Shown in pieces: positions 6,420-13,805 of a stretch of DNA of 22,277 nt. Location of the stretch: contig CAVINS010000055.1 of the NCBI GenBank assembly GCA_963643925.1, forward strand, positions 1-22,277. Reading direction: 5' to 3'. The translations under genes and the position numbers were made by a program. Source of the stretch: Phocaeicola_A sp963643925. Lineage in GTDB: Bacteria; Bacteroidota; Bacteroidia; Bacteroidales; Bacteroidaceae. Within the stretch, counting starts at the first letter, position 1. Each line of letters starts with the position of its first letter. The notes below the pieces were generated by a model. It ran no database searches and was not told the DNA's origin. It was given only the letters and a program-made list of their open reading frames with translations.

Positions 6420-6461
6420 GAGAGAGGGGCACCCCATGCGGGATGTCCCTCTCTCAGTTTT
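6420..6461 (+). terminator. Terminator of the methylmalonyl-CoA operon
   Basis: GAGAGAGGG (6420-6428) pairs perfectly with CCCTCTCTC (6447-6455); the interior may form a second short stem. AGTTTTAG follows. The T-run is only four bases, so strength is uncertain. On the other strand there is no T-run. Confidence 0.7.
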
Positions 6462-6512
6462 AGTATACTTTATTTGCCTAAATAAGGATGTCGTGTGTGC
6501 GCTCCCCCGTCG

Positions 6513-6860
6513 CTACGCGAGCTTGTTGTTGGCATCGGGGAAAGCCACCTTGGGCACAAAGCGCTTGGCTTCCTCGAAGTCCATCAGGGCGTAGGACATG
6601 ATGATGACGATGTCGTCCACCTGCACCTTGCGGGCGGCGGCACCGTTGAGGCAGATGCAGCCCGAGCCGCGTTCGCCCTTGATGACGTAGGTCTCGAAGC
6701 GCTCGCCGTTGTTGTTGTCGGCAATGTACACCTTCTCGCCGGCTATGAGGCCGACGGCGTCCATCAGGTCCTCGTCGATGGTGATGCTGCCCATATAGTT
6801 GAGGTTCGCCTCCGTCACACGGGCGCAGTGCAGTTTCGATTTCAGTACTTCTACCATCAT
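6513..6860 (-). CDS. panD: Aspartate 1-decarboxylase
   Basis: Makes beta-alanine from aspartate for pantothenate synthesis. It has 115 residues. It is a pyruvoyl enzyme made as a proenzyme: the self-cleavage site is G24-S25 in NYMGSITID, the same numbering as E. coli PanD. K9, H11, R54 (GERFETY) and the NGAAAR loop are in place. The start is MMVEVLKSKLH, with two consecutive ATGs. It lies 14 bp downstream of panC and is surely co-transcribed. No PanM/PanZ maturation factor is visible, which is normal outside Enterobacteria. Confidence 0.95.
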   Translation of the reverse strand: MMVEVLKSKLHCARVTEANLNYMGSITIDEDLMDAVGLIAGEKVYIADNNNGERFETYVIKGERGSGCICLNGAAARKVQVDDIVIIMSYALMDFEEAKRFVPKVAFPDANNKLA

Positions 6861-6874
6861 AATCGGTCGTCGAA

Positions 6875-7729
6875 CTATTTGGTTTCTTCTTTATACTTGA
6901 TGTTGTCAATCAGACGCACCTCGCCGCAGAAGACGGTGATGCAGCCCACAATGTAGGCCGAGTCGTCCCACTGGGCGACAGGCTGCAGGGTGTTGCCGTC
7001 CACAATCTGATAGTACTCCAACCGCAGTCCGGGAGCGGCGGCGATGCAGTCCTCCACATACTTGCGGGTCTCCGCCAGGGTGTGGCTCTTGGCATAGTCC
7101 ACACTGCCGAAGAGGGTACGGGAGATGCCCAAGGCCTGCTGGCGTTCGTCGGCAGAGAGGCGTGCGTTGCGGCTGCTGAGCGCCAGGCCGTCGGCCTCGC
7201 GCACGATGGGACAGCCCACGACGGTGAGTTTGTAGCCCTGCTGACGCACCATCTCGCGGATGATGGCCAACTGCTGGAAGTCCTTCTCGCCAAAATAGGC
7301 GCGGTCGGGCTCGACGGCATCGAAGAGTTTCGTCACAATCTGCGCCACACCGTTGAAGTGTCCCGGACGGAAGGCGCCCTCCATCACCGTGTCGAGCGGT
7401 GCGAAGCTGAACTGGCGTGTGTCGGGCTCGGGATACATCTCCTCCACAGCGGGAGCGAAGACGAACGAGGCACCCACCTGCTCCAGCAACCGGCAGTCGG
7501 CCTCAAGGTCGCGCGGATACTTCGCCAGGTCGTTCTTATCATTGAACTGGGTAGGATTCACAAATACGCTGACAACGGTCACGTCGTTGTCCTCAACACT
7601 GCGTTTCACCAGGGAGGCATGGCCTGCATGGAGGGCTCCCATGGTGGGTACGAGGCCGATGCGCTTGCCCTCGCCGCGGAGAGCGCCAAGCCCGGCCTGT
7701 AGTTCTTTAATAGTCTTTACTAATTTCAT
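6875..7729 (-). CDS. panC: Pantothenate synthetase (pantoate--beta-alanine ligase)
   Basis: Joins pantoate and beta-alanine with ATP to form pantothenate, via a pantoyl-adenylate. It has 284 residues, typical length. The nucleotide-binding HIGH-like motif is VPTMGALHAGHASLV (about 27-41). VFVNPTQFN binds pantoate. YFGEKDFQQL and the KMSKS-like LALSSRN follow, then the C-terminal dimerisation domain ending in LIDNIKYKEE. First gene of a panC-panD pair, divergent from the GT5-like gene across a 248-bp gap. panB is not in the window. Confidence 0.96.
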   Translation of the reverse strand: MKLVKTIKELQAGLGALRGEGKRIGLVPTMGALHAGHASLVKRSVEDNDVTVVSVFVNPTQFNDKNDLAKYPRDLEADCRLLEQVGASFVFAPAVEEMYPEPDTRQFSFAPLDTVMEGAFRPGHFNGVAQIVTKLFDAVEPDRAYFGEKDFQQLAIIREMVRQQGYKLTVVGCPIVREADGLALSSRNARLSADERQQALGISRTLFGSVDYAKSHTLAETRKYVEDCIAAAPGLRLEYYQIVDGNTLQPVAQWDDSAYIVGCITVFCGEVRLIDNIKYKEETK

Positions 7730-7940
7730 TTTTCAAGTCTTAGTTTAAACCCCTTATCTGAAATCGCTGCAAAATAAGCCATTATTTACCATATAAAGAA
7801 GAAATAAACTAAAATAATGCAAAGCCAGGGACGTTTTTTGCCGTGCCGCAAGGCATCCAATGCGGTGTATATCAGCACGTTGCCATAAAGCGGGAAAAGA
7901 TTTTTTGTGCAGGAAACGTGGCAGTTTCGAGAAAAGTTCG

Positions 7941-7948
7941 TATCTTTG
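7941..7948 (+). promoter_or_regulatory. -7 box for the GT5-like gene
   Basis: TATCTTTG, a full match to TAnnTTTG, 29 bp before the ATG at 7978. Transcription would start near 7953, which rules out the longer upstream reading of the downstream gene. The -33 region has no clear TTTG. The rest of the 7730-7977 gap is AT-rich and shows no gene. Confidence 0.55.
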
Positions 7949-7977
7949 CGAAACGTTTAAGACTTAGATATCACACA

Positions 7978-8787
7978 ATGATGGCAAAAAAAGTATTATT
8001 TATCACTCAAGAAATCACTCCCTATGTACCCGAATCCGAAATGTCCGTTTGGGGCAGAAAGCTTCCACAGGCCATTCAAGAGACAGGGCGAGAAATAAGA
8101 ACTTTTATGCCCAAATGGGGAAACATCAACGAACGGAGGAACCAGCTGCATGAGGTGATTCGCCTCTCGGGCATGAACCTCATCATCAACGACACCGACC
8201 ATCCGCTCATCATCAAGGTGGCTTCCATACAGTCCGCCCGCATGCAGGTCTACTTCATCGACAACGACGACTACTTCATGAGACGCCAGATGATGACCGA
8301 CGAGAACGGCGTCGAGTACACCGACAACGACGAGCGCGCGGTGTTCTACGCCCGCGGCGTGCTGGAGACGGTGAAGAAGCTCCGCTGGGTGCCCGACATC
8401 GTGCACTGCCACGGATGGATGACGTCGGTGGTGCCGTTCTACATCAAGACGGCCTGCCGCGACGAACCCTCGTTCAGAGACTCCAAGATTGTGTACTCGC
8501 TCTACGAAGAGTGCTTCAAGACACCCATAGCCGAGGGATTCCCCTCGCGCGTGGCCCTGAAGGGAACCAACAACGTGGACAAAAACCAGCTGAGGGGAAT
8601 CGACTCGTGCATGGAGCTGCAGAAGATGGCGCTCCGGTTCTCCGACGGCGTGATAGTGAACAGCGAGAAGGCCCCCGAGGAGCTGGTGGCATACGCCAAA
8701 GACCTGAACCTGCCCATGCTCGGACTCCAGAAGCCGGAGGACTATGCCGAGGCCTGCAGCCAATTCTACGACAAGGTGTGGGGATAA
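7978..8787 (+). CDS. Glycogen/starch synthase-like GT5 N-terminal domain protein
   Basis: A 269-residue protein matching only the N-terminal Rossmann domain of GT5 glycogen synthases (which are about 470 residues). MMAKKVLFITQEITPYVPE aligns with the first strand and loop of GlgA, and VPDIVHCHGWMTSVVPFY with the HDW region. The ADP-glucose-binding KTGGL of E. coli GlgA aligns with PESEM here, so the motif lysine is missing, and there is no C-terminal domain. It probably does not make glycogen alone; a binding, regulatory or partner role is possible. I chose ATG 7978 because it follows the -7 box; the frame is open back to 7843. The DUF4270 gene follows 48 bp later. This protein beside panC is a recurring Bacteroidales arrangement as far as I recall. 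Confidence 0.82.
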   Translation: MMAKKVLFITQEITPYVPESEMSVWGRKLPQAIQETGREIRTFMPKWGNINERRNQLHEVIRLSGMNLIINDTDHPLIIKVASIQSARMQVYFIDNDDYFMRRQMMTDENGVEYTDNDERAVFYARGVLETVKKLRWVPDIVHCHGWMTSVVPFYIKTACRDEPSFRDSKIVYSLYEECFKTPIAEGFPSRVALKGTNNVDKNQLRGIDSCMELQKMALRFSDGVIVNSEKAPEELVAYAKDLNLPMLGLQKPEDYAEACSQFYDKVWG

Positions 8788-8835
8788 GATCTGAACAGTA
8801 ACGTAGTATTAGTTTTTTCAACTCAATATACACGA

Positions 8836-10254
8836 ATGAAAGTACATTATTTAGGTCTGATGTTTGCCGCAATGGCATTCTCGGCCTGCGACGACTCAAC
8901 GTCCACCATCGGACAAGAGACCATGCCGGAAGGCGATGAGGTGGAGGTGACAGTTGACCAATATGACGTGACGACGAAATCCATACTGGCAGAGTCGCTG
9001 CTGGCAAAGACATCGACAGCCTACCTGGGCAAATTCACCGACCCCTATACACAGACAACTTTCGAGAGCGACTTCCTGGCACAGTTCAACTGCCTCGAAG
9101 GATTCGAGTTCCCCGAGCACATCAAGAAAGAGAGCGACGGAACCATCAAAGCGAAGCTGACGGAGCTTCGCCTTTATTATACCACCTACTTCGGCGACTC
9201 GCTCAACGCGCAGACCGTGGAGGTCTATCCGCTCTCAGTCAGACTGAATGAGGAGCAGAACTTCTACACCGACCTCAATCCGGCGGACTATTACGACGCC
9301 TCGCAGAGCCCCATAGCCACCAAGACTTACACCGCCGTCGACAAGACCGTGAAGGACTCGCTGCGCTGGACCAGCTCCTACTACCCCAACGTGCGCATCC
9401 TTCTGCCGGACGACTACGGCACACAGATGCTGCAGAAATACTATGAGACCGACGCCGAGGGCAACAACACCGGCAAGCAGAACTACGCCACCACGGAGGC
9501 CTTCATAGAGAACGTCTGCAAGGGATTCTACTTCCGCTGCTCGCAGGGCGACGGCACGGTGCTCAATATCGACCAGGCACACCTGAACGTATACTTCGAC
9601 TATTACATAGAAAGCTCGACAGGCGAGGCAGACTCCCTGGTGACAGGCGTGGCACAGTTTGCCGCCACCAGCGAGGTGGTGCAAGCCAACCACTTCAAGA
9701 CCTCGAACCTGGAGACGCTGGTGGACGACACGGATTGCACCTACCTGATGACCCCCGCGGGCATCTTCACGGAGGTGACACTGCCCATCGACGACCTCTC
9801 GCTGAACGACACCATCAACTCCGCACAGCTGACGCTGACGAAGTACAATACCTTCAACGAGGGGAAGTACCAGATGTCGACGCCGGAGACGCTGCTGATG
9901 ATACCGAAGTCGGAGCTGCACACTTACTTCGAGAACAACAAGGTGCCCGACAACCACACGTCGTACTACACGACCTTCCTGGATTCGTATAACCAATACG
10001 TATTCAGCAACATAGCCTATTACGTAAACAGTCTGCGCAGCAAGAAGCGCAACGACCCGACGGGCTACAACAGCGATCCGGACTGGAACAAGGTGGTGTT
10101 GATACCTATCACCATGGTGACGCAGACGGTAAGCAACCAGTCGGTGATTGTGAGCGTCCGCCACGACTTGGAGATGAATTTCGCCAAGCTGAAAGGCGCC
10201 AAGGACAAAATAGCGCTGAAGGTCATCTACAGCCGCTTCAAGGACATGAAGTAG
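8836..10254 (+). CDS. DUF4270 family lipoprotein
   Basis: A 472-residue secreted lipoprotein. The signal peptide at residues 1-17 (MKVHYLGLMFAAMAFSA) ends at lipobox Cys18. The mature end C-D-D-S has acidic residues at +2/+3, which in Bacteroidota fits export to the outer face of the outer membrane (inference). The body is rich in beta-strand patterns with Tyr/Thr/Asp and no membrane helix: segments such as YLGKFTDPYTQTTFESDFLAQF and the late VIVSVRHDLEMNFAKLKG are typical of DUF4270. Function unknown; I know of no enzymatic motif in it. It is downstream of the GT5-like gene, probably in one transcript, and ends at the hairpin at 10303. Confidence 0.85.
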   Translation: MKVHYLGLMFAAMAFSACDDSTSTIGQETMPEGDEVEVTVDQYDVTTKSILAESLLAKTSTAYLGKFTDPYTQTTFESDFLAQFNCLEGFEFPEHIKKESDGTIKAKLTELRLYYTTYFGDSLNAQTVEVYPLSVRLNEEQNFYTDLNPADYYDASQSPIATKTYTAVDKTVKDSLRWTSSYYPNVRILLPDDYGTQMLQKYYETDAEGNNTGKQNYATTEAFIENVCKGFYFRCSQGDGTVLNIDQAHLNVYFDYYIESSTGEADSLVTGVAQFAATSEVVQANHFKTSNLETLVDDTDCTYLMTPAGIFTEVTLPIDDLSLNDTINSAQLTLTKYNTFNEGKYQMSTPETLLMIPKSELHTYFENNKVPDNHTSYYTTFLDSYNQYVFSNIAYYVNSLRSKKRNDPTGYNSDPDWNKVVLIPITMVTQTVSNQSVIVSVRHDLEMNFAKLKGAKDKIALKVIYSRFKDMK

Positions 10255-10302
10255 CTTGCCCAAAAAGCCAGAGGACAAAAGTTTTCATTTATACATAAAA
10301 GC

Positions 10303-10352
10303 AGCGGGCTGTGTTCGGAGAATGAATCTCGAAGCAGCCCGCTACTGTTTTT
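10303..10352. terminator. Terminator between convergent genes
   Basis: AGCGGGCTG (10303-10311) pairs with CAGCCCGCT (10335-10343). An inner stem, TTC/GAA plus GAGA/TCTC around loop ATGAA, extends it. Plus-strand T-run at 10348-10352; on the minus strand TTTT follows the hairpin closely. It serves the DUF4270 gene and probably fmt. Confidence 0.8.
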
Positions 10353-10374
10353 ATGGATTCAGAGAAACTATTCC

Positions 10375-11355
10375 TCAGCAGCAGCGATAAGACGCCTCCT
10401 GCACTTTGAAGCCACGGAGGAAATCCGCAACCGGCATGCGTTTCTTGCCGGCAAGCTGAAGTTCCTTCACAGCGAGGAAACCATCGGACACAGCCACATG
10501 CAGGTAGCTCTTACCGTCGGAAACCACCTGTCCGCAAGGCAACCCGTGAGAGGCAAAAATCTTCTCCGCCACATAGACCTTCAGACTCTGGCGGTTGTCG
10601 TCCGACTCGCGCACAAGCTCGCACCAGGCGGCAGGGTACGGCGACAGTCCGCGCACGAAATCGTAGACCTGCTTCAGCGGCTTACTCCAGTCGATGCGGC
10701 AGGTGTCCTTGAAAATCTTCGGAGCGGGACGCAGTTCCACGTCGGCACGCATCAGCTGTTCCTGGGGCACGGGATGCACACGTCCTGCCAGGATATTGTC
10801 CACCGTCTCCACCACCAAGCTTGCGCCCAGCATCATCAGGCGGTCGTGCACGGTGCCTACGTTGTCGGTGTCGGCTATGGGGATGCGCACCTGCTGGATG
10901 ACCTCGCCGGTGTCAATCTCGTGCTTCAGAAAGAAGGTGGTGATGCCTGTCTCCGTCTCGCCGTTGATGACGGCCCAGTTGATGGGAGCCGCGCCACGAT
11001 ACTGCGGCAGCAGCGAGGCATGGAGGTTGAAGGTGCCCATTGGAGGCATGTTCCACACCACCTCGGGCAGCATGCGGAAAGCCACCACTATCTGGAGGTC
11101 GGCTTGCAGAGCGCGAAGCTCCACAACGAAGGCCTCATCCTTCAGATTGACGGGCTGCAGCACGCGGAGGCCCTTCTCCACAGCATATTGTTTCACGGGC
11201 GAGGGTTGCAGCACACTGCCGTGGCGACCCACAGACTTGTCGGGCATGGTGACGACAGCCACCACATTGTAACCGCCTTCGACCAAGGCGCGCAGGCTCT
11301 CCACCGCGAAATCGGGGGTGCCCATATATACGATGCGCAAATCTTTCTTTTCCAT
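10375..11355 (-). CDS. fmt: Methionyl-tRNA formyltransferase
   Basis: Formylates Met-tRNAfMet with 10-formyl-tetrahydrofolate for translation initiation. 326 residues. The N-terminal Rossmann-type domain starts RIVYMGTPDFAVESL (7-21). The catalytic triad is N110 and H112 in FNLHASLLPQYRGAAPI and D148 in HEIDTGEV. The C-terminal tRNA-binding domain ends near KVQEASYRCC. Last gene of the minus-strand run prfC-tsaC-clc-fmt, 22 bp after the ClC gene. Confidence 0.96.
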   Translation of the reverse strand: MEKKDLRIVYMGTPDFAVESLRALVEGGYNVVAVVTMPDKSVGRHGSVLQPSPVKQYAVEKGLRVLQPVNLKDEAFVVELRALQADLQIVVAFRMLPEVVWNMPPMGTFNLHASLLPQYRGAAPINWAVINGETETGITTFFLKHEIDTGEVIQQVRIPIADTDNVGTVHDRLMMLGASLVVETVDNILAGRVHPVPQEQLMRADVELRPAPKIFKDTCRIDWSKPLKQVYDFVRGLSPYPAAWCELVRESDDNRQSLKVYVAEKIFASHGLPCGQVVSDGKSYLHVAVSDGFLAVKELQLAGKKRMPVADFLRGFKVQEASYRCC

Positions 11356-11377
11356 TGTCGTGTTCTGTGAATTGTTT

Positions 11378-13174
11378 TCAGTCGGCCGAATAGTCGACCA
11401 ACACTTGTCTGTACGTATTGAATATCTTCGATTTGGAGACGAAGCCCAGGTACTTGCCGTCGTTGTCCACCACAGGGAGGTTCCATGCGCCGGTGGCGTC
11501 GAACTTCGACATCACCACGTCCATGGAGTCGTTGATGTTGAGCCGCGCAGGGGCGGAGGTCATGAACTTGTCCACCGTGAAGCGGTGGTAAAGCTCCTGG
11601 CGGAACATGATGTTGCGGATGTCGTCCAGCAGCACCACGCCCAGCAGCACGCCCTCCTTGTTCACAACGGGGAAGACGTTGCGCTTCGATTTGGACACCA
11701 CGTGCACCATCTGTCCCAGGTCCATCTCCGGGGCGACGGTGGTGAAGTTTGTCTCCACCACGCTCTCGGTCTTCATCAGCGTCAGCACGGCCTTGTCCTT
11801 GTGGTGGGTGATGAGTTCGCCCTTCTTCGCCAAGCGCATGGAGTAGATGCTGTGGGGCTCGAAGACGATGATGGTCAGATAGGCGCTGACGGAGACTATC
11901 ATCAGGGCCAGGAAGAGGTCGTAGCCTCCGGTGAGCTCGGCGATGAGGAAGATGCCTGTCAGCGGCGCGTGCATGACGCCGGACATCACGCCTGCCATTC
12001 CCAGCAATGCGAAGTTCTTCTCGGGGATGTAGACACCCAGATCGAACTGGTTGCAGAAGCGGGCGAAGATGAAGCCGGTGATGCAGCCCAGGAACAAGCT
12101 GGGAGCGAAGATTCCGCCGCAACCTCCACCGCCGTTGGTGGCGCTGGAGGCAAACACCTTGAAGAGGATGATGAGGGCCAGATAGACGAGCAGCAGGTTG
12201 CCGTAGCCGTAGAACAGGGAGTTGTCGAGCACCTGGTTCCAGTCCGCCAGCGAGGTGCCGTTGAGCAGCAGGCCGATGGTGTTGTATCCCTCACCGTAGA
12301 GCGGCGGGAAGAGGAAGATGAGCACACTCAGCATCACACCGCCGATGAGCAGCTTCACGTAGGGGTTGGAGTATCGGCGAAACACATCCTCAATCTTGTC
12401 CATCGTGCGGGTGAAGTAGAGCGACACCAGGCCGCAGGAGATTCCCATCAGTATGGCGTAGGGGATGCGCTCCATCACGAAGGGATTGTCCAAATGGAAG
12501 CGGAACATGGCCTCGGTGCCGGTGGCTATGTAGCTTACCGTGGCGGCCGTCACACAGGTGACAAGCAGCGGCAGCAGCGAGGACATGGTCATGTCTATCA
12601 TCAGCACCTCCAGGGTGAACACCAGTCCGGCGATGGGGGCTTTGAAGATGCCTGCCACGGCACCGGCGGCGCCGCAGCCCACGAGCAGCATCAGCGTCTT
12701 GGGCTCCATCTTGAAGACCTGTCCCAGGTTGCTGCCGATGGCGGAACCGGTGAGCACGATAGGTGCCTCCGCTCCCACCGAACCGCCGAAGCCGATGGTG
12801 ATGGCGCTGGCGAAGACGGACGACCACACGTTATGTTTCTTGATGCGGCACTGCTTGCGCGAGATGGCGTAGAGGATTTTGGTGACACCATGACTGATGT
12901 CGTCCCTCACGATGTTGCGCACAAACAGTCCGGTGAGGAAGATGCCCACCACGGGGTAGAGCATGTAGAGCCAGTTGGCTCCCGTCACGTCGAAGTTGTC
13001 CGTCAGGAAGAACTCTATCCAGTGGATGATGCACTTCAGTATGAGGGCTGCCAGGGCGGTGAGGATGCCCACCACGAAGCTGAGCAGCAGGATGAATTGC
13101 TTCTCGCTGACGTGACTGTCGCGCCAGCGGATGAAGCGTTGCAACAGGGTTGTTTTCTCTTCTGTAACTTCCAT
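11378..13174 (-). CDS. ClC-family chloride channel/transporter with CBS pair
   Basis: A 598-residue inner-membrane anion channel or Cl-/H+ antiporter. The membrane part (about 20-450) is followed by two CBS domains (about 455-598), which in ClC proteins bind nucleotides and gate transport. Filter motifs: GSVGAEAP (gating Glu E136; canonical GREGP), CGGIFAPSLF (canonical GxFxP) and the divergent SHGVTKI in place of GSGIPE. In AGLVFTLEVLM the residue aligned with the proton glutamate E203 of E. coli CLC-ec1 is V190, as in ClC channels. It may thus be a channel or uncoupled transporter (inference). It sits between tsaC and fmt, 33 and 22 bp away, so is probably co-transcribed with translation genes without an obvious link. 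Confidence 0.92.
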   Translation of the reverse strand: MEVTEEKTTLLQRFIRWRDSHVSEKQFILLLSFVVGILTALAALILKCIIHWIEFFLTDNFDVTGANWLYMLYPVVGIFLTGLFVRNIVRDDISHGVTKILYAISRKQCRIKKHNVWSSVFASAITIGFGGSVGAEAPIVLTGSAIGSNLGQVFKMEPKTLMLLVGCGAAGAVAGIFKAPIAGLVFTLEVLMIDMTMSSLLPLLVTCVTAATVSYIATGTEAMFRFHLDNPFVMERIPYAILMGISCGLVSLYFTRTMDKIEDVFRRYSNPYVKLLIGGVMLSVLIFLFPPLYGEGYNTIGLLLNGTSLADWNQVLDNSLFYGYGNLLLVYLALIILFKVFASSATNGGGGCGGIFAPSLFLGCITGFIFARFCNQFDLGVYIPEKNFALLGMAGVMSGVMHAPLTGIFLIAELTGGYDLFLALMIVSVSAYLTIIVFEPHSIYSMRLAKKGELITHHKDKAVLTLMKTESVVETNFTTVAPEMDLGQMVHVVSKSKRNVFPVVNKEGVLLGVVLLDDIRNIMFRQELYHRFTVDKFMTSAPARLNINDSMDVVMSKFDATGAWNLPVVDNDGKYLGFVSKSKIFNTYRQVLVDYSAD

Positions 13175-13207
13175 TCCGCAAATTAAAATGCCACGCTATG
13201 TCGTTTC

Positions 13208-13792
13208 TTATTCTCTGATGACTTTCACCGAGCAGTCGGCTCCCAGTTTGATGATGCCCGAGGGTTTGGGGCGGCCTTTCTCCGTCCGGCGGCTCTGCAC
13301 GATGTAGTCCACGGCCTGCTTCACCTCGTCGGATATTTCGCTGAAGTTTGCCGGCGAGGGTTGTCCGCTGATGTTGGCCGAGGTGGAGACGATGGCTTTC
13401 CTGAACCGCATGCAGAGTTGTCTTGAGAACTCCTCCTTGGTGATGCGAATGCCCACGCTGCCGTCCTCCGCCAGCAGGTTGGGAGCCAGGTTGCGGGCTC
13501 CGTCGAAGATGACGGTCAGTGGTTTGGTGCTGAGTTCCATGAGGTCCCAAGCCACCAGGGGCACCTCCTTCACGTAGAATTCCACTTTGGCTTCGGAGTC
13601 CACCAGCACCAGCATGGCCTTGCTGTCGGACCGCCGTTTTATCTCGTAGACGCGCTTCACGGCCTCCTCGTTGGTGGCGTCGCAGCCTATGCCCCAGACG
13701 GTGTCCGTGGGGTAGAGTATGACTCCGCCCTGCTGCATCACCTCGATGGCGCGCTTGATGTCTTCGTTCATTTGTTCGTTCATCATTGTCAT
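13208..13792 (-). CDS. tsaC: L-threonylcarbamoyladenylate synthase (YrdC/Sua5 family)
   Basis: Makes threonylcarbamoyl-AMP from threonine, bicarbonate and ATP, the first step of the t6A37 modification of ANN-decoding tRNAs. 194 residues, one YrdC domain and no Sua5 C-terminal extension. Seen: GGVILYPTDTVWGIGCDAT near residue 23, KRRSDSKAMLVLV (the KRxxxKPL region, here with Ala-Met), VGIRIT and STSANISGQPSP, which line the ATP and threonine site. The frame allows starts at the first Met or at MMNEQ and MNED; I keep the first, 13 bp after the prfC stop. Confidence 0.92.
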   Translation of the reverse strand: MTMMNEQMNEDIKRAIEVMQQGGVILYPTDTVWGIGCDATNEEAVKRVYEIKRRSDSKAMLVLVDSEAKVEFYVKEVPLVAWDLMELSTKPLTVIFDGARNLAPNLLAEDGSVGIRITKEEFSRQLCMRFRKAIVSTSANISGQPSPANFSEISDEVKQAVDYIVQSRRTEKGRPKPSGIIKLGADCSVKVIRE

Positions 13793-13805
13793 AATCTCCT
13801 ATATA

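Noticed and set aside
4681..6432. A 583-codon minus-strand open frame
   Set aside because: Shadow of mmdA and the biotin carrier gene caused by high GC and codon bias; composition is His/Val/Leu-rich without domains.
7843..7977. Upstream extension of the GT5-like protein
   Set aside because: The -7 box at 7941-7948 lies inside it, and the known family starts at M(M)AKKVLF.
11318..13186. A 622-codon plus-strand open frame
   Set aside because: Antisense shadow of the ClC gene; no recognisable protein features.
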